DNA from: Dietzia cinnamea NBRC 102147 | Lineage (GTDB): Bacteria; Actinomycetota; Actinomycetes; Mycobacteriales; Mycobacteriaceae | DNA length: 64,000 bases | Reading direction: 5' to 3' | NCBI RefSeq assembly: GCF_001571065.1 | Contig: NZ_BCSW01000017.1 | Span: forward strand, 1-64,000 | Shown here: in pieces, positions 39,964 to 48,849 of the stretch | Layout of the letters: each line of letters opens with the position of its first letter | Numbering within the stretch: the first letter of the stretch is position 1 | Notes under the pieces: generated by a model | Told to the model about the DNA's origin: nothing | The model's database searches: none | The model's input: the letters and a program-made list of their open reading frames with translations, nothing else | Made by a program: the position numbers and the translations under genes

Positions 39964-42747
39964 TCAGTGGGCGGCGGAGTCCCAGTTCGGACCGGTGCCG
40001 GTCGACACGTCCAGCGGTACGTCCAACTCGATCGCGGAGTACATGCGGTCGACCACCAGGTCGCGGACCTCGTCCAGTTCGCCGGGCGCCACCTCCAACA
40101 CCAGCTCGTCGTGGACCTGGAGGAGCAGTCGACTTCTGAGTCCCCGTGCGGTGAGGTCGGCGTCCACCTCGAGCATCGCGGCCTTGATGATGTCGGCGGC
40201 GGTGCCCTGGATCGGCGCGTTGAGGGCGGCACGTTCCGCGTTCTCGCGCTTGAGCCGGTTATCCGAGTTGAGCTCGGGGAGATAGCGCCGGCGACCGAAG
40301 AGAGTCTCGGTGTACCCGTCCTTACGGGCCTGTTCGACGACCGCCTGGAGGTAGTCGCGGACCCCGCCGAACCGGGAGAAGTACGCCTCCATCTGCTCGC
40401 GCGCCTCGCCCTGGCTGATGCCGAGCTGGGCGGCGAGGCCGAAGGCGCTGAGCCCGTACGCGAGGCCGTAGCTCATGGCCTTGACGCGGCGCCGCAGCTC
40501 GGGGGTGACCTGGTCGATCGGGACCCCGAACGCCCGGGCCCCCACGAACGAGTGCAGGTCTTCGCCGGTGCGGAAGGCCTCGATGAGGCCGGCGTCGCCG
40601 GACAGGTGCGCCATGACGCGCATCTCGATCTGGCTGTAGTCGGCGGTGAGCAGACAGTCGTACCCCTCACCCACGACGAACGAGCCGCGGATGCGCCGGC
40701 CGTCTTCGGTGCGCACGGGGATGTTCTGCAGGTTGGGGTCGGTCGAGGACAGGCGGCCGGTGGCGGCGACGGTCTGGTTGAAGGTGGTGTGGATGCGTCG
40801 GTCGTCGCCGATGGTCTTGATCAGCCCCTCTACGGTCGTGCGCATCTTCGTCGTCTCACGGTGCAGGAGCAGCGCCTCGAGGAAGGCCCGCCCCGGGGTG
40901 TCGCCCGTCTCCTTGGCGAGCAGTTCCTCCAGCGCCTTGGCGTCGGTGGTGTACCCGGTCTTGGTCTTCTTGGTCTTGGGCATCCCGAGCGTCTCGAACA
41001 GGACCACCTGGAGTTGCTTGGGCGATCCGAGGTTGATCTGCTCGCCCCCGATCGCGGCATACGCGGCCTCGGCCGCCTGCCGGCCGCGGTCGGCGAAGTC
41101 GTCGCGCAGTCCGTCCAGCGCGGCGGCGTCGACCGCGATGCCGATGGACTCCATCCGCGCGAGCACCGGCACGAGAGGTAGCTCCATCTCCGCCATGAGG
41201 GTGGCGCCGTGCACCTGGTCCAGCTCCACGTCCAACCGCTCGGCGAGGTCGACCACCGCGCGGGCGCGGGTCGCGGCGGCGTCGGCGGCCTTCTGTGCGG
41301 CCTCGGCGTCATCGACCTCGTCGAGGAGCGACAGCTGTTTCTCCGCCGCCTCCGCCTCCGGGAGTTCGCGGCGCAGGTGGCGCTGGAACAGTTCGGCGAG
41401 TCCGTAGCTGCGCTGCCCCGGGCGGACGAGGTACGCCGCCAGAGCGACATCCATCGTGACCCCGCCGAGACGTAGGTCGCGTCCCATCAGCGCGTGGGTG
41501 GCGGCCTTGGCGTCGTGGACCGCCTTGTGGACGGCGTCGTCCCCGAGCCATCCCCGGAGGGCCTGCTCGTCGTCGGGTCCGATCGCCGCGAGGTCGAGGT
41601 GGGCGGAGGCGCCGCCTGCGGCGGCGATGGTGATGGTCTGTGCGTCACCGGCGCCGGGCCGGGAGGGACCGACGACGACGAGGCCGTGCCGCTTCCCGGC
41701 CGGCGCGTGGGCTGCGAGCCAGTCCGAGACCTCGCCGGCGTGCAGGAGCGACGCCTGTTCGAGCGCGACCTCAGCGGCGGGCTCCGGGGCCCCCTCTGGA
41801 AGGAAGGCCGACAGGAAGCGGTCGCGGGCCTGGGGCCCGAATTCCAACCGGTCGAACAGTGCGTTGACATCACCGCGCTCCGGGGTGGACCGGACGAGGT
41901 CGGCGAGCTCGACACCCAGATCCAGGTCCCGGGTGAGCTCGGTGATGCGGCGGTTGAGCTGGACCTGCGGGAGGTGTTCGCGGAAACTCTCCCCCACCTT
42001 GCCCTTGATCTCGTCCGCGTGCGCGATGAGCTCGGACAGGCTGCCGTACTGGGTGATCCACTTGGCGGCGGTCTTGTCACCGACCTTCGGAACCCCCGGC
42101 AGGTTGTCGGAGTTGTCCCCGCGCAGCGCGGCGACGTCCGGGTACTGGGCCGGCGTGACGCCGTACTTCGCCTCGACCGCCTCGGGCGTGAAGCGCGCGA
42201 GCTCCGAGACGCCCTTGACCGGATAGAGCACGGTGACGGCGTCGGAAACGAGCTGCAGCGCGTCGCGGTCACCGGTACAGATGAGGATCCGGGCATCGCC
42301 CGAGTGCGTGGCGCCCGTCGCGAGGGTGGCGATGATGTCGTCGGCCTCGTGCCCCTCGAGTGAGAGCGTCCGCACCCCGAGTGCGGCGAGCGCCTCCTGG
42401 ATGAGCTCGATCTGCCCCTTGAACTCCTCCGGGGCGGCCGAACGGGTCGACTTGTACTCGGGGTACTCGGCCGTGCGGTGCAGCGTGGCCCGTGAGACGT
42501 CGAACGCCACGGCGAGGTGGGTGGGCTCCTCCTCGGTGACGAGGTTTGCCACCATCGACAGGAAGCCGTAGACGGCGTTGGTGTGCTGACCGGACGCGGT
42601 GGAGAAGTTCTCCGCTGGCAGCGCGTAGAACGCACGGAACGCCAGCGAGTGCCCGTCCAGCAGCAGCAGCCTCGCCGGCCCCTCCCCTTGGACGGCGGAG
42701 GAGGGTGCGGCGGTGGTGACGTCTGTGGTCTGGCTCGTGGTGCTCAC
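39964..42747 (-). CDS. polA: DNA polymerase I
   Basis: Repair and Okazaki-fragment polymerase. The 927-residue protein has the N-terminal 5' nuclease (about 25-315), a degenerate 3'-5' exonuclease-like domain (about 330-520) lacking the DxE metal motif, so proofreading is probably absent as in other actinobacteria, and the polymerase domain (about 540-927) with motif A DYSQIEMRVMAH, motif B RRRVKAMSYGLAYG and motif C QVHDELVLEV. The GTG start at 42747 has TAGAGT six bases upstream (leaderless) and a PafBC-like element before that. Confidence 0.97.
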   Translation of the reverse strand: MSTTSQTTDVTTAAPSSAVQGEGPARLLLLDGHSLAFRAFYALPAENFSTASGQHTNAVYGFLSMVANLVTEEEPTHLAVAFDVSRATLHRTAEYPEYKSTRSAAPEEFKGQIELIQEALAALGVRTLSLEGHEADDIIATLATGATHSGDARILICTGDRDALQLVSDAVTVLYPVKGVSELARFTPEAVEAKYGVTPAQYPDVAALRGDNSDNLPGVPKVGDKTAAKWITQYGSLSELIAHADEIKGKVGESFREHLPQVQLNRRITELTRDLDLGVELADLVRSTPERGDVNALFDRLEFGPQARDRFLSAFLPEGAPEPAAEVALEQASLLHAGEVSDWLAAHAPAGKRHGLVVVGPSRPGAGDAQTITIAAAGGASAHLDLAAIGPDDEQALRGWLGDDAVHKAVHDAKAATHALMGRDLRLGGVTMDVALAAYLVRPGQRSYGLAELFQRHLRRELPEAEAAEKQLSLLDEVDDAEAAQKAADAAATRARAVVDLAERLDVELDQVHGATLMAEMELPLVPVLARMESIGIAVDAAALDGLRDDFADRGRQAAEAAYAAIGGEQINLGSPKQLQVVLFETLGMPKTKKTKTGYTTDAKALEELLAKETGDTPGRAFLEALLLHRETTKMRTTVEGLIKTIGDDRRIHTTFNQTVAATGRLSSTDPNLQNIPVRTEDGRRIRGSFVVGEGYDCLLTADYSQIEMRVMAHLSGDAGLIEAFRTGEDLHSFVGARAFGVPIDQVTPELRRRVKAMSYGLAYGLSAFGLAAQLGISQGEAREQMEAYFSRFGGVRDYLQAVVEQARKDGYTETLFGRRRYLPELNSDNRLKRENAERAALNAPIQGTAADIIKAAMLEVDADLTARGLRSRLLLQVHDELVLEVAPGELDEVRDLVVDRMYSAIELDVPLDVSTGTGPNWDSAAH

Positions 42748-42753
42748 ACGGCC

Positions 42754-42775
42754 ACTCTAGGGCGGGCGTCGGACA
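42754..42775 (-). promoter_or_regulatory. Possible PafBC-type promoter of polA
   Basis: On the minus strand TGTCC (42775-42771) lies 11 bases before TAGAGT (42759-42754), the same geometry as at uvrA. One core position differs from the TGTCR consensus. TAGAGT is six bases before the polA GTG, so the transcript would be leaderless. Confidence 0.45.
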
Positions 42776-42795
42776 GACGCTCACCGGTCGTCGGT

Positions 42796-42801
42796 TAGAC
42801 T
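42796..42801 (+). promoter_or_regulatory. -10 box of the tRNA gene
   Basis: TAGACT lies 25 bases before the mature tRNA 5' end, so transcription would begin near 42808. No good -35 hexamer is seen at the usual spacing. Confidence 0.5.
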
Positions 42802-42826
42802 CACCGAGCAGCGGCTCGCCGCGCTC

Positions 42827-42903
42827 GCCCCCGTAGCCCAATTGGCAGAGGCAACGGATTCAAAACCCGTCCAGTGTCGGTTCGAGTCCGACCGGGGGCA
42901 CCA
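42827..42903 (+). tRNA. tRNA with anticodon CAA (Leu) but short variable loop
   Basis: A 77-base cloverleaf including an encoded CCA. The acceptor stem is GCCCCCG with CGGGGGC (7 bp perfect), and the T arm is GTCGG-TTCGAGT-CCGAC (perfect). The anticodon stem is ACGGA with CCCGT (one A-C mismatch), with loop TTCAAAA, so the anticodon is CAA and reads the leucine codon UUG. The discriminator base is A. The variable region is only five bases (CCAGT), whereas bacterial tRNA-Leu is normally class II with a long variable arm. The D stem also has one mismatch. It is a tRNA-like gene of clear structure, but its amino-acid identity is uncertain. Confidence 0.85.
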
Positions 42904-42965
42904 CCACGCCGACCCTTCCGCACCATGGCGGGGAAACTGTGCCGTTCAGCGCCCACGCCAGGAAG

Positions 42966-43415
42966 TCAGCCCTCGACGTCGGCCTTGAGGTTGGTCAGCA
43001 GCTGGTGCTGGATGCGCTTGAGTCCGGCCGGCGCGAAGGTCCGCTCGAAGAACCCGCCCACTCCCCCCGCTCCGTTCCAGGACGTGGTCATCTCGACGAG
43101 CGAGCCGCCCGTGGCCTCGCGGACGGTGTACGTGGTTGCCATGGACGAGTTCTCGTCCTTCTCCACGAGCGACCAGTGCGCGCCCGCGTCGTCCACCGTC
43201 ACGGTCGCCTTGACGTCGCGATTGCGCTTCTTCGTCGCCTGCAGGTTCCAGGCCGCGACGGTGCCGTGGCCCTGCCCGCCCTCGATCAGCCGGTAGGCGC
43301 TGAACTGCTCGGGCTGAATCCGCGGCCGGACCCGGGCGTAGTCGGCGATCGCCGTGGTCACGGCGTCGACCGGTGCCTCGATGACGATGGTGTTGGTGGC
43401 GGTGACCCTGGCCAT
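42966..43415 (-). CDS. SRPBCC (START-like) domain protein
   Basis: A 149-residue protein of the polyketide-cyclase/START-like fold. It shows the usual start VTATNTIVIEAPVDAVTTAIADYARVRPRI, alternating beta strands, and a final helix (GLKRIQHQLLTNLKADVE). Such proteins bind lipids or small hydrophobic molecules; the ligand is unknown. The ATG at 43415 has a GGAGGAG site. It converges on the tRNA gene. Confidence 0.85.
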   Translation of the reverse strand: MARVTATNTIVIEAPVDAVTTAIADYARVRPRIQPEQFSAYRLIEGGQGHGTVAAWNLQATKKRNRDVKATVTVDDAGAHWSLVEKDENSSMATTYTVREATGGSLVEMTTSWNGAGGVGGFFERTFAPAGLKRIQHQLLTNLKADVEG

Positions 43416-43579
43416 GTCGGTGACTCCTCCTCGTGGGTCCGACCCTCTCGCACCCGACGCGGTCGCGAGGGTGGCGCCCGGTGGGCGCGTCAGACCACTC
43501 CCATCCTGCCCGACGACGGCGGTCCGTATCGGCCCGCCGAGCGGTGGGTCTGACAGCCGGTCGGCCCGCCGGGACGGGA

Positions 43580-43633
43580 CCGGCCCGCGGCGACACCACC
43601 CGGCGTCACACCGGGCGGGCCACCGCGGGCCGG
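43580..43633 (-). terminator. Long GC hairpin after the metallo-hydrolase gene
   Basis: Perfect 11-bp arms (43580-43590 with 43623-43633) enclose a 32-base loop that holds a further 5-bp stem. It begins 18 bases past the hydrolase stop on the minus strand. There is no T-tract. Confidence 0.45.
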
Positions 43634-43651
43634 CTGGTTCTGCGCGGGGTA

Positions 43652-44311
43652 TCAGTGCCCGCGCCTGATCCACTCCTCGAGGTGCGGGGACTCGTCCCCG
43701 ACCTTCGTGCCGTCACCGTGACCGGTGTGCACGAGGGTCTCCGCCGGGAGCGTGAGGATCCGCTCGCGGATGGAGGTGATGATCGTCGGGAAGTCCGAGT
43801 ACGAGCGCCCGGTGGCGCCCGGCCCGCCCGAGAACAGCGTGTCGCCCGAGAACAGGACACCCGCCTCGGGGACGTGGAACACGCACGAGCCCGGCGAGTG
43901 CCCGGGGGTGTTCATCACGTCGACGCGGGTACCCGCGATCTCGAACTGCTGACCGTCCTGCAGTTCACCGTGGGACACGTCCGGATGCGTCTCGTCCCAC
44001 AGCATCTGGTCGCCGGGGTGGACGAAAATCGGGGCGTCGAGCTTCTCGGACAGCTCCGGTGCCACCGTGATGTGGTCGTTGTGGGCGTGCGAGCACAGGA
44101 TGCCCTTGACCTTCCGCCCCCCGACCGCGTCGATGATCGGCTGGGCCGTGTGGGCCGCGTCGATCACGAACACCTCGGAGTCGTCCCCGAGGATCCAGAT
44201 GTTGTTGTCCACCTCCCATTCGCCGCCGTCGAGCGCGAAGATCCCGCTCGTGATGACCTTCTCGATACGCAGTCCACCGGCGTAGCCGGCGCTGGTGTAG
44301 GTCTCACTCAC
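43652..44311 (-). CDS. Metallo-beta-lactamase hydrolase partnered with MscR
   Basis: A 219-residue glyoxalase-II-like enzyme with the metal motif SHAHNDH at 74-80, [19 protein letters not shown] and HTGHGDGT. Its GTG start overlaps the stop of the formaldehyde dehydrogenase gene by four bases. The same pair (Rv2259-Rv2260) exists in Mycobacterium tuberculosis. The pairing suggests hydrolysis of S-formyl-mycothiol or a related mycothiol thioester, but that is inference. Confidence 0.88.
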   Translation of the reverse strand: MSETYTSAGYAGGLRIEKVITSGIFALDGGEWEVDNNIWILGDDSEVFVIDAAHTAQPIIDAVGGRKVKGILCSHAHNDHITVAPELSEKLDAPIFVHPGDQMLWDETHPDVSHGELQDGQQFEIAGTRVDVMNTPGHSPGSCVFHVPEAGVLFSGDTLFSGGPGATGRSYSDFPTIITSIRERILTLPAETLVHTGHGDGTKVGDESPHLEEWIRRGH

Positions 44312-45393
44312 AACGTCACCACCGATCGCAGTACGGAACCGGACTTCATGGCGTCGAACGCCGCCTCGACGGCGTCGATGCCGATCCGCTCGGAGACGAA
44401 CTTCTCCAGCGGGAGTCGACCCTGCAGGTGCAGGTCGACGAGCATCGGGAAATCCCTCTCGGGCAGGCAGTCGCCGTACCAGGAGGATTTGAGGGACCCG
44501 CCGCGGCCGAAGAAGTCCAGCAGCGGGAGCTCGAGGCGCATCTCCGGCGTGGGGACGCCCACGAGGACGACCGTGCCGGCGAGGTCGCGGGCGTAGAACG
44601 CCTGCTCGTACGTCTCGGGCCGGCCGACCGCGTCGATCACGACATCTGCGCCGAAACCGCCGGTGGACTCCCGGATCGCGGCGACGGGGTCCGTGGAGGT
44701 CGAGTTGACCGTGTGGGTCGCCCCGAAGTCCTTGGCCCACTCGAGCTTGGTGTCGTCGATGTCCACCGCGATGATCTCGGAGGCGCCCGCGAGTCGCGCG
44801 CCGGCGATCGCGGCGACGCCCACACCGCCGCACCCGATCACGGCCACGGACTGGCCGCGGGTCACCTTGCCGGTGTTGATCGCGGCACCGATGCCGGCCA
44901 TCACGCCACAGCCGAGCAGACCGGCGACCGCCGGATCGGCGGACGGATCGACCTTCGTGCACTGGCCCTCGTGGACCAGCGTCTTGTCGATGAACGCCCC
45001 GATACCGAGAGCGGGCGTGAGCGCGGTGCCGTCGGTGAGGGTCATCGGCTTCGACGCGTTGTGGGTGTTGAAGCAGTACTCGAGCTGCCCGCGCTTGCAG
45101 GCACGGCACTCGCCACACACCGCCCGCCAGTTGAGGACGACGTAGTCACCCTCGGCCACGTGCGTGACGCGGTCCCCGACGGTCTCGACGACTCCTGCGG
45201 CCTCGTGGCCGAGGAGGAAGGGGTACTCGTCGTTGATGCCGCCGTCCCAGTACGCCAGATCGGTATGGCAGACGCCGCACGCCTGCACCCGAACGATGAC
45301 ATCGTTGGGCCCCGGATCGGGCACCACGACATCGACCAGTTCGACCTCGGCACCCTTGCTGCGGGCGATGACGCCCTTCACGGTCTGCGACAT
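44308..45393 (-). CDS. mscR: Mycothiol-dependent formaldehyde dehydrogenase / S-nitrosomycothiol reductase
   Basis: Zinc-dependent class III alcohol dehydrogenase that uses mycothiol instead of glutathione. The 361-residue protein has catalytic zinc ligands Cys42 (ACGVCHTD) and the GHEAAG motif with His63 and Glu64. The structural zinc cysteines are 93, 96, 99 and 107, and the NAD-binding motif is [17 protein letters not shown]. Its length and the [22 protein letters not shown] segment match the mycothiol enzyme, a marker of actinobacteria. The ATG at 45393 has a GAGAGG site. Confidence 0.92.
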   Translation of the reverse strand: MSQTVKGVIARSKGAEVELVDVVVPDPGPNDVIVRVQACGVCHTDLAYWDGGINDEYPFLLGHEAAGVVETVGDRVTHVAEGDYVVLNWRAVCGECRACKRGQLEYCFNTHNASKPMTLTDGTALTPALGIGAFIDKTLVHEGQCTKVDPSADPAVAGLLGCGVMAGIGAAINTGKVTRGQSVAVIGCGGVGVAAIAGARLAGASEIIAVDIDDTKLEWAKDFGATHTVNSTSTDPVAAIRESTGGFGADVVIDAVGRPETYEQAFYARDLAGTVVLVGVPTPEMRLELPLLDFFGRGGSLKSSWYGDCLPERDFPMLVDLHLQGRLPLEKFVSERIGIDAVEAAFDAMKSGSVLRSVVTL

Positions 45394-45470
45394 GGATCGC
45401 CTCTCGATTAGATGTGGATACTCCCCACCCACTCTGTCAGAAGCGCACGGAGCCCGACCGCACAAAGCGA

Positions 45471-45504
45471 TGCGCCCCGCCTCCTTCAGGGGAGGCGGGG
45501 CGCA
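45471..45504 (-). terminator. Terminator of the M23 peptidase gene
   Basis: A perfect 14-bp stem (45471-45484 with 45491-45504) and 6-base loop lie 50 bases after the stop. On the minus strand TCGCTTTGT follows, a modest T-tract. Confidence 0.75.
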
Positions 45505-45553
45505 GTGCGTGCGTGAGCCGGGATGGCCCGGTCAGACGGCGAGGCCCTCGCGA

Positions 45554-46270
45554 TCAGACCGCGATGCCGTTGGCGCGCAGCCACGGCACGGGATCGATCC
45601 ACTGGCCGGCCGGGTTCCGCACACCGAAGTGGAGGTGCGGCCCGGTGGAGTAGCCACGGTTGCCGACCGTCCCGATGACCTGGCCGGCGTTGACCCGCTG
45701 CCCCACGGAGACGTAGTTCTGATCGTTGTGGCCGTACTCGAGGAGGTGCCCGTCGTCGGTCTGGATGCGGATCCACAGGCCGTACCCGGACGCCGGCCCG
45801 GCCGCGACGACGGTGCCCGACTTGGCGGCGAACATCGGGGTGCCGATCGGGGCGCCGAAGTCCGTGCCGTTGTGGAACGTGCCCCAGCGCGGGCCGAAGC
45901 CGGAGGTGATCGGGCCGTAGGTCGGGGCGTGCGCACCACCGGCGGCCGGGAGGCCGAGCGAACCGAACATCGCCGGGTCGATCGCGTACTCGCGCAGCTG
46001 CTCGGGGGTGAGTCCGATGCCCTGGACGACACCCTGCGCCATCTCGGTGAGCTGGTCCACGCCGATCTCGGCGGACTGCGCGGACGCGGCGGGGGCGGCG
46101 GCGAGGGCCGCGCCGCCGGTGAGGGCCGCGCCGGCGACGGTGCCGGCGACGAGGCGGCCCACGGCGTTGGAGGAACGGGCTGCACGGTGGCGACCGGCGG
46201 TCGCGCCGGAACCCTCGACGCCGAGTCGGTCTGCGAGCTCGGCGAAGGTGATGCGAGTGGCGTCGGACAT
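45554..46270 (-). CDS. Secreted M23 (LytM-type) peptidase
   Basis: A 238-residue cell-wall protein. The signal peptide has an unusually long N region (1-36), a hydrophobic core at 37-60 and likely cleavage after ASA64. The M23 domain (about 120-232) keeps the zinc ligands: HNGTDFG with His and Asp, and HLHFG. It is predicted to cut peptidoglycan cross-bridges or to regulate other hydrolases. The 208-base upstream region holds a promoter and an MtrA-like site. Confidence 0.9.
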   Translation of the reverse strand: MSDATRITFAELADRLGVEGSGATAGRHRAARSSNAVGRLVAGTVAGAALTGGAALAAAPAASAQSAEIGVDQLTEMAQGVVQGIGLTPEQLREYAIDPAMFGSLGLPAAGGAHAPTYGPITSGFGPRWGTFHNGTDFGAPIGTPMFAAKSGTVVAAGPASGYGLWIRIQTDDGHLLEYGHNDQNYVSVGQRVNAGQVIGTVGNRGYSTGPHLHFGVRNPAGQWIDPVPWLRANGIAV

Positions 46271-46337
46271 CAGGGGAAACCTCGGGGTCTAGAGGGGTGA
46301 AGCGGTGAGCCGACCGGCTTCCCCGGTGGCCTCCAAG

Positions 46338-46372
46338 AAGGTAACAGAATTGTCTCGGCGCTGTCACGTCAA
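46338..46372 (-). promoter_or_regulatory. Promoter of the M23 gene with MtrA-like repeats
   Basis: On the minus strand GTGACA (46367-46362) and TACCTT (46343-46338) are 18 bases apart, a plausible SigA promoter. The -35 is part of GTGACAGCG, close to the GTCACAGCG-type repeats reported for MtrA, and a further GTTAC lies at the -10. MtrA controls cell-wall hydrolase genes in mycobacteria and corynebacteria, so control of this gene by MtrA is possible. Confidence 0.5.
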
Positions 46373-46391
46373 AAGCACGAACTCAGACGAA

Positions 46392-46423
46392 AGCACCGGT
46401 GAGCGGGGGTGCTCACCGGCGCT
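46392..46423 (-). terminator. Terminator of pyk
   Basis: A 13-bp stem with one mismatch (46392-46404 with 46411-46423) and a 6-base loop lies 56 bases after the pyk stop. TTTCG follows on the minus strand. Confidence 0.7.
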
Positions 46424-46478
46424 TCCGGGTGTTATCAGATGGTGACTACAGGCGGTCGACGCCTCGTCCCCGCCCTGT

Positions 46479-47897
46479 TCAGTGGTCGGCCTCGCCGATC
46501 CGGTGCACGAGGATGAAGTTGGTCGACCCCTCCACCCCCGGCACGTTGCCGGCGACGATCACGATGAGGTCGTCCTCGTTGTATCCCTCGACCGGGAGCA
46601 GGAGTTCGTCGGTGACCTTCACCAGCTCCGCCGTCTCGGTGACGCGGTCGGTGAGGAAGGTCTCGGTTCCCCACGTCAGCGACAGCTGACTGCGGATGCG
46701 CGGATCGCCGGTGATGGCGATGAGTGGCAGGTGACTGTGCAGGCGGGCGAGACGCCGGACGGTGTCACCGGTGGAGGTGACCGCGACGAGCGCCTTCGCC
46801 CCGAGCCGCTCGCCGATCTCGCGCGCCGAGTACGAGATCACGCCACGCTTGGTGCGCGGGATGTGGACCAGGTCGGGTGCGGCGGTGGAATCCGACTCCA
46901 CAGCCAGCGCGATCGAGGACATCGTCCGCACGGCGTCGATGGGGTACTTGCCCACGGAGGTCTCGCCGGAGAGCATGACCGCGTCCGCCCCGTCGAGGAC
47001 CGCGTTGGCCACGTCGGAGGCCTCCGCCCTCGTGGGCCGGGAGTTGGTGATCATCGACTCGAGCATCTGCGTGGCCACGATGACCGGCTTGGCGTTCTCG
47101 CGGGCGATCTGGATGGCCCGCTTCTGGACCAGCGGGACCTCCTGCAGCGGCAGCTCAACGCCCAGGTCCCCGCGCGCCACCATGATGGCGTCGAACGCCA
47201 GCACGATGGACTCGAGGTTCTTGACGGCCTCGGGCTTCTCGAGCTTGGCGATGACGGGGACGTGGATGCCCACCTCGTCCATCACCTCGTGCACGAGGTC
47301 GACATCCGCGGGGGACCGCACGAAGGACAACGCGATGAAGTCGACGCCCAGAGCGAGGGCGAACCTCAGGTCGGCGATGTCCTTCTCGCTCAGTGCGGGC
47401 ACGGAGACGTTCATGCCCGGAAGCGAGACGCCCTTGTTGTTGGACACGGTGCCGCCCTCGGTGACGACGCAGCGCACGTCGTCGCCCTCGACCCGCTCGA
47501 CGGTCAAGCCGATGTTCCCGTCGTCCACCAGCAGGCGGTCCCCCGGGCGCGCGTCGGCCGCGAGACCCTTGTACGTGGTGGAGACGCGGTCCTTGGTGCC
47601 CTCGACGTCCGCGACGGTGATGACGACGTGGTCGCCCTCCGCCCACTCGTGCCGGCCCTCGATGAACCGGCCCAGCCTGATCTTGGGGCCCTGGAGGTCC
47701 GCGAGCACGCCGACCGCGCGTCCGGACTCGTCGGAGGCCTTGCGGACCCACTTGTAGTTGGCCTCGTGGTCGGCATGCTCTCCGTGACTGAAGTTGAGGC
47801 GGGCGACATCCATCCCCGCGTCGACCAGCTCACGGATGCCGGCCTCCGAGGCGACAGCGGGACCCAGGGTGCAGACGATCTTGGTACGACGATTCAC
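46479..47897 (-). CDS. pyk: Pyruvate kinase
   Basis: Converts phosphoenolpyruvate and ADP to pyruvate and ATP. The 472-residue protein starts VNRRTKIVCTLGPA and has RLNFSHGEHADH, the active-site block VIAKLEKPEAV, MVARGDLGVELPL and MLSGETSVGKYP, with the regulatory C domain after about 350. The GTG at 47897 has TAGATT seven bases upstream, suggesting a leaderless mRNA independent of lgt, 46 bases away. Confidence 0.97.
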   Translation of the reverse strand: MNRRTKIVCTLGPAVASEAGIRELVDAGMDVARLNFSHGEHADHEANYKWVRKASDESGRAVGVLADLQGPKIRLGRFIEGRHEWAEGDHVVITVADVEGTKDRVSTTYKGLAADARPGDRLLVDDGNIGLTVERVEGDDVRCVVTEGGTVSNNKGVSLPGMNVSVPALSEKDIADLRFALALGVDFIALSFVRSPADVDLVHEVMDEVGIHVPVIAKLEKPEAVKNLESIVLAFDAIMVARGDLGVELPLQEVPLVQKRAIQIARENAKPVIVATQMLESMITNSRPTRAEASDVANAVLDGADAVMLSGETSVGKYPIDAVRTMSSIALAVESDSTAAPDLVHIPRTKRGVISYSAREIGERLGAKALVAVTSTGDTVRRLARLHSHLPLIAITGDPRIRSQLSLTWGTETFLTDRVTETAELVKVTDELLLPVEGYNEDDLIVIVAGNVPGVEGSTNFILVHRIGEADH

Positions 47898-47943
47898 CCG
47901 ACCCAATCTAGTCCCCTCGACCGGCTGGCCGGTTAACCCGACG

Positions 47944-48849
47944 TCAACGGCCGGACAACGGGGGTGCGTCCGTCGGGCCGTCCCCCACCGACTCGTCCAC
48001 GGGATCGCCGAGAGCGCGCAGCTCCGAGGGGGCCTCACGGCCGCGGCGGGCACGCCAGAAGTACAGCAGCGCGGCGATCATGACGACCAGCGACACGATC
48101 GTGTTGATCCGGAGACCGAACACCTCGGTGGCGGCGTCGGCGCGCAGCAACTCGACCCAGAACCGGCCGAAGCAGTACAGCGCCACGTAGAGGGCGAAGA
48201 GCCGGCCGTGTCCGAGCCTGAACCGGCGGTCGATCAGCACCAGCGCGACCGCGACGAGGACGTTCCACAGCAGTTCGTAGAGGAACGTGGGGTGCACCGT
48301 CGCCAGCACCTGCCCGGTGGAACGCCCGATGGTCTCGGAGTAGCCGTACGCCTCGTCGTAGCGCTGGTAGATCTCCAGGGCCCACGGCACGTCTGTCTCG
48401 CGTCCGTAGAGCTCCTGGTTGAAGTAGTTCCCGAGACGGCCGATGCCCTGCGCGAGGACGACGCCCGGCGCGATCGAGTCCCCCAGTGCGCCGAGGGCCC
48501 GGATCCCCTGCTGCCGGAGTCCGATGTAGGCCCCGAGCGCACCGAACGCGACGGCGCCCCAGATGCCCAGACCGCCGTCCCAGATCTTCAGCGCGTCGAC
48601 CGGGTTACGGCCCTCACCGAAGTAGCGGTACCAGTCGGTGGCCACGTGGTAGATGCGCCCGCCGATGAGCCCGAACGGGATCGCCCACAGCGCGGTGTCG
48701 AGCACGACCCCCGCCCGCCCGCCACGCGCGACCCAGCGCTTCTCGCCCCACCAAACCGCGATGACGATGCCGAGGATGATCCACAACGCGTAGGCGCGCA
48801 GCGGGAACGGGCCGATCTCCCACACGCCTTGGGGAGGGCTCGGGATCAC
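47944..48849 (-). CDS. lgt: Prolipoprotein diacylglyceryl transferase
   Basis: Membrane enzyme that attaches diacylglycerol to the lipobox cysteine of prelipoproteins. The 301-residue protein has about seven helices. It has the Lgt signature GRLGNYFNQELYGRETDVPWAL, the GGRIYHV motif, and HPTFLYELLWN. It is co-translated with trpA (GTGA overlap). The trpA-lgt pairing is usual in actinobacteria and has no metabolic logic. It would process the lipoproteins encoded at 28329 and 38909. Confidence 0.95.
   Translation of the reverse strand: MIPSPPQGVWEIGPFPLRAYALWIILGIVIAVWWGEKRWVARGGRAGVVLDTALWAIPFGLIGGRIYHVATDWYRYFGEGRNPVDALKIWDGGLGIWGAVAFGALGAYIGLRQQGIRALGALGDSIAPGVVLAQGIGRLGNYFNQELYGRETDVPWALEIYQRYDEAYGYSETIGRSTGQVLATVHPTFLYELLWNVLVAVALVLIDRRFRLGHGRLFALYVALYCFGRFWVELLRADAATEVFGLRINTIVSLVVMIAALLYFWRARRGREAPSELRALGDPVDESVGDGPTDAPPLSGR

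Noticed and set aside
46271-46345. ydaO (cyclic-di-AMP) riboswitch before the M23 peptidase
   Set aside because: The leader after the likely start point is about 60 to 65 bases and lacks the conserved ydaO segments; only a small GGGGAAGC/GCTTC stem is present.
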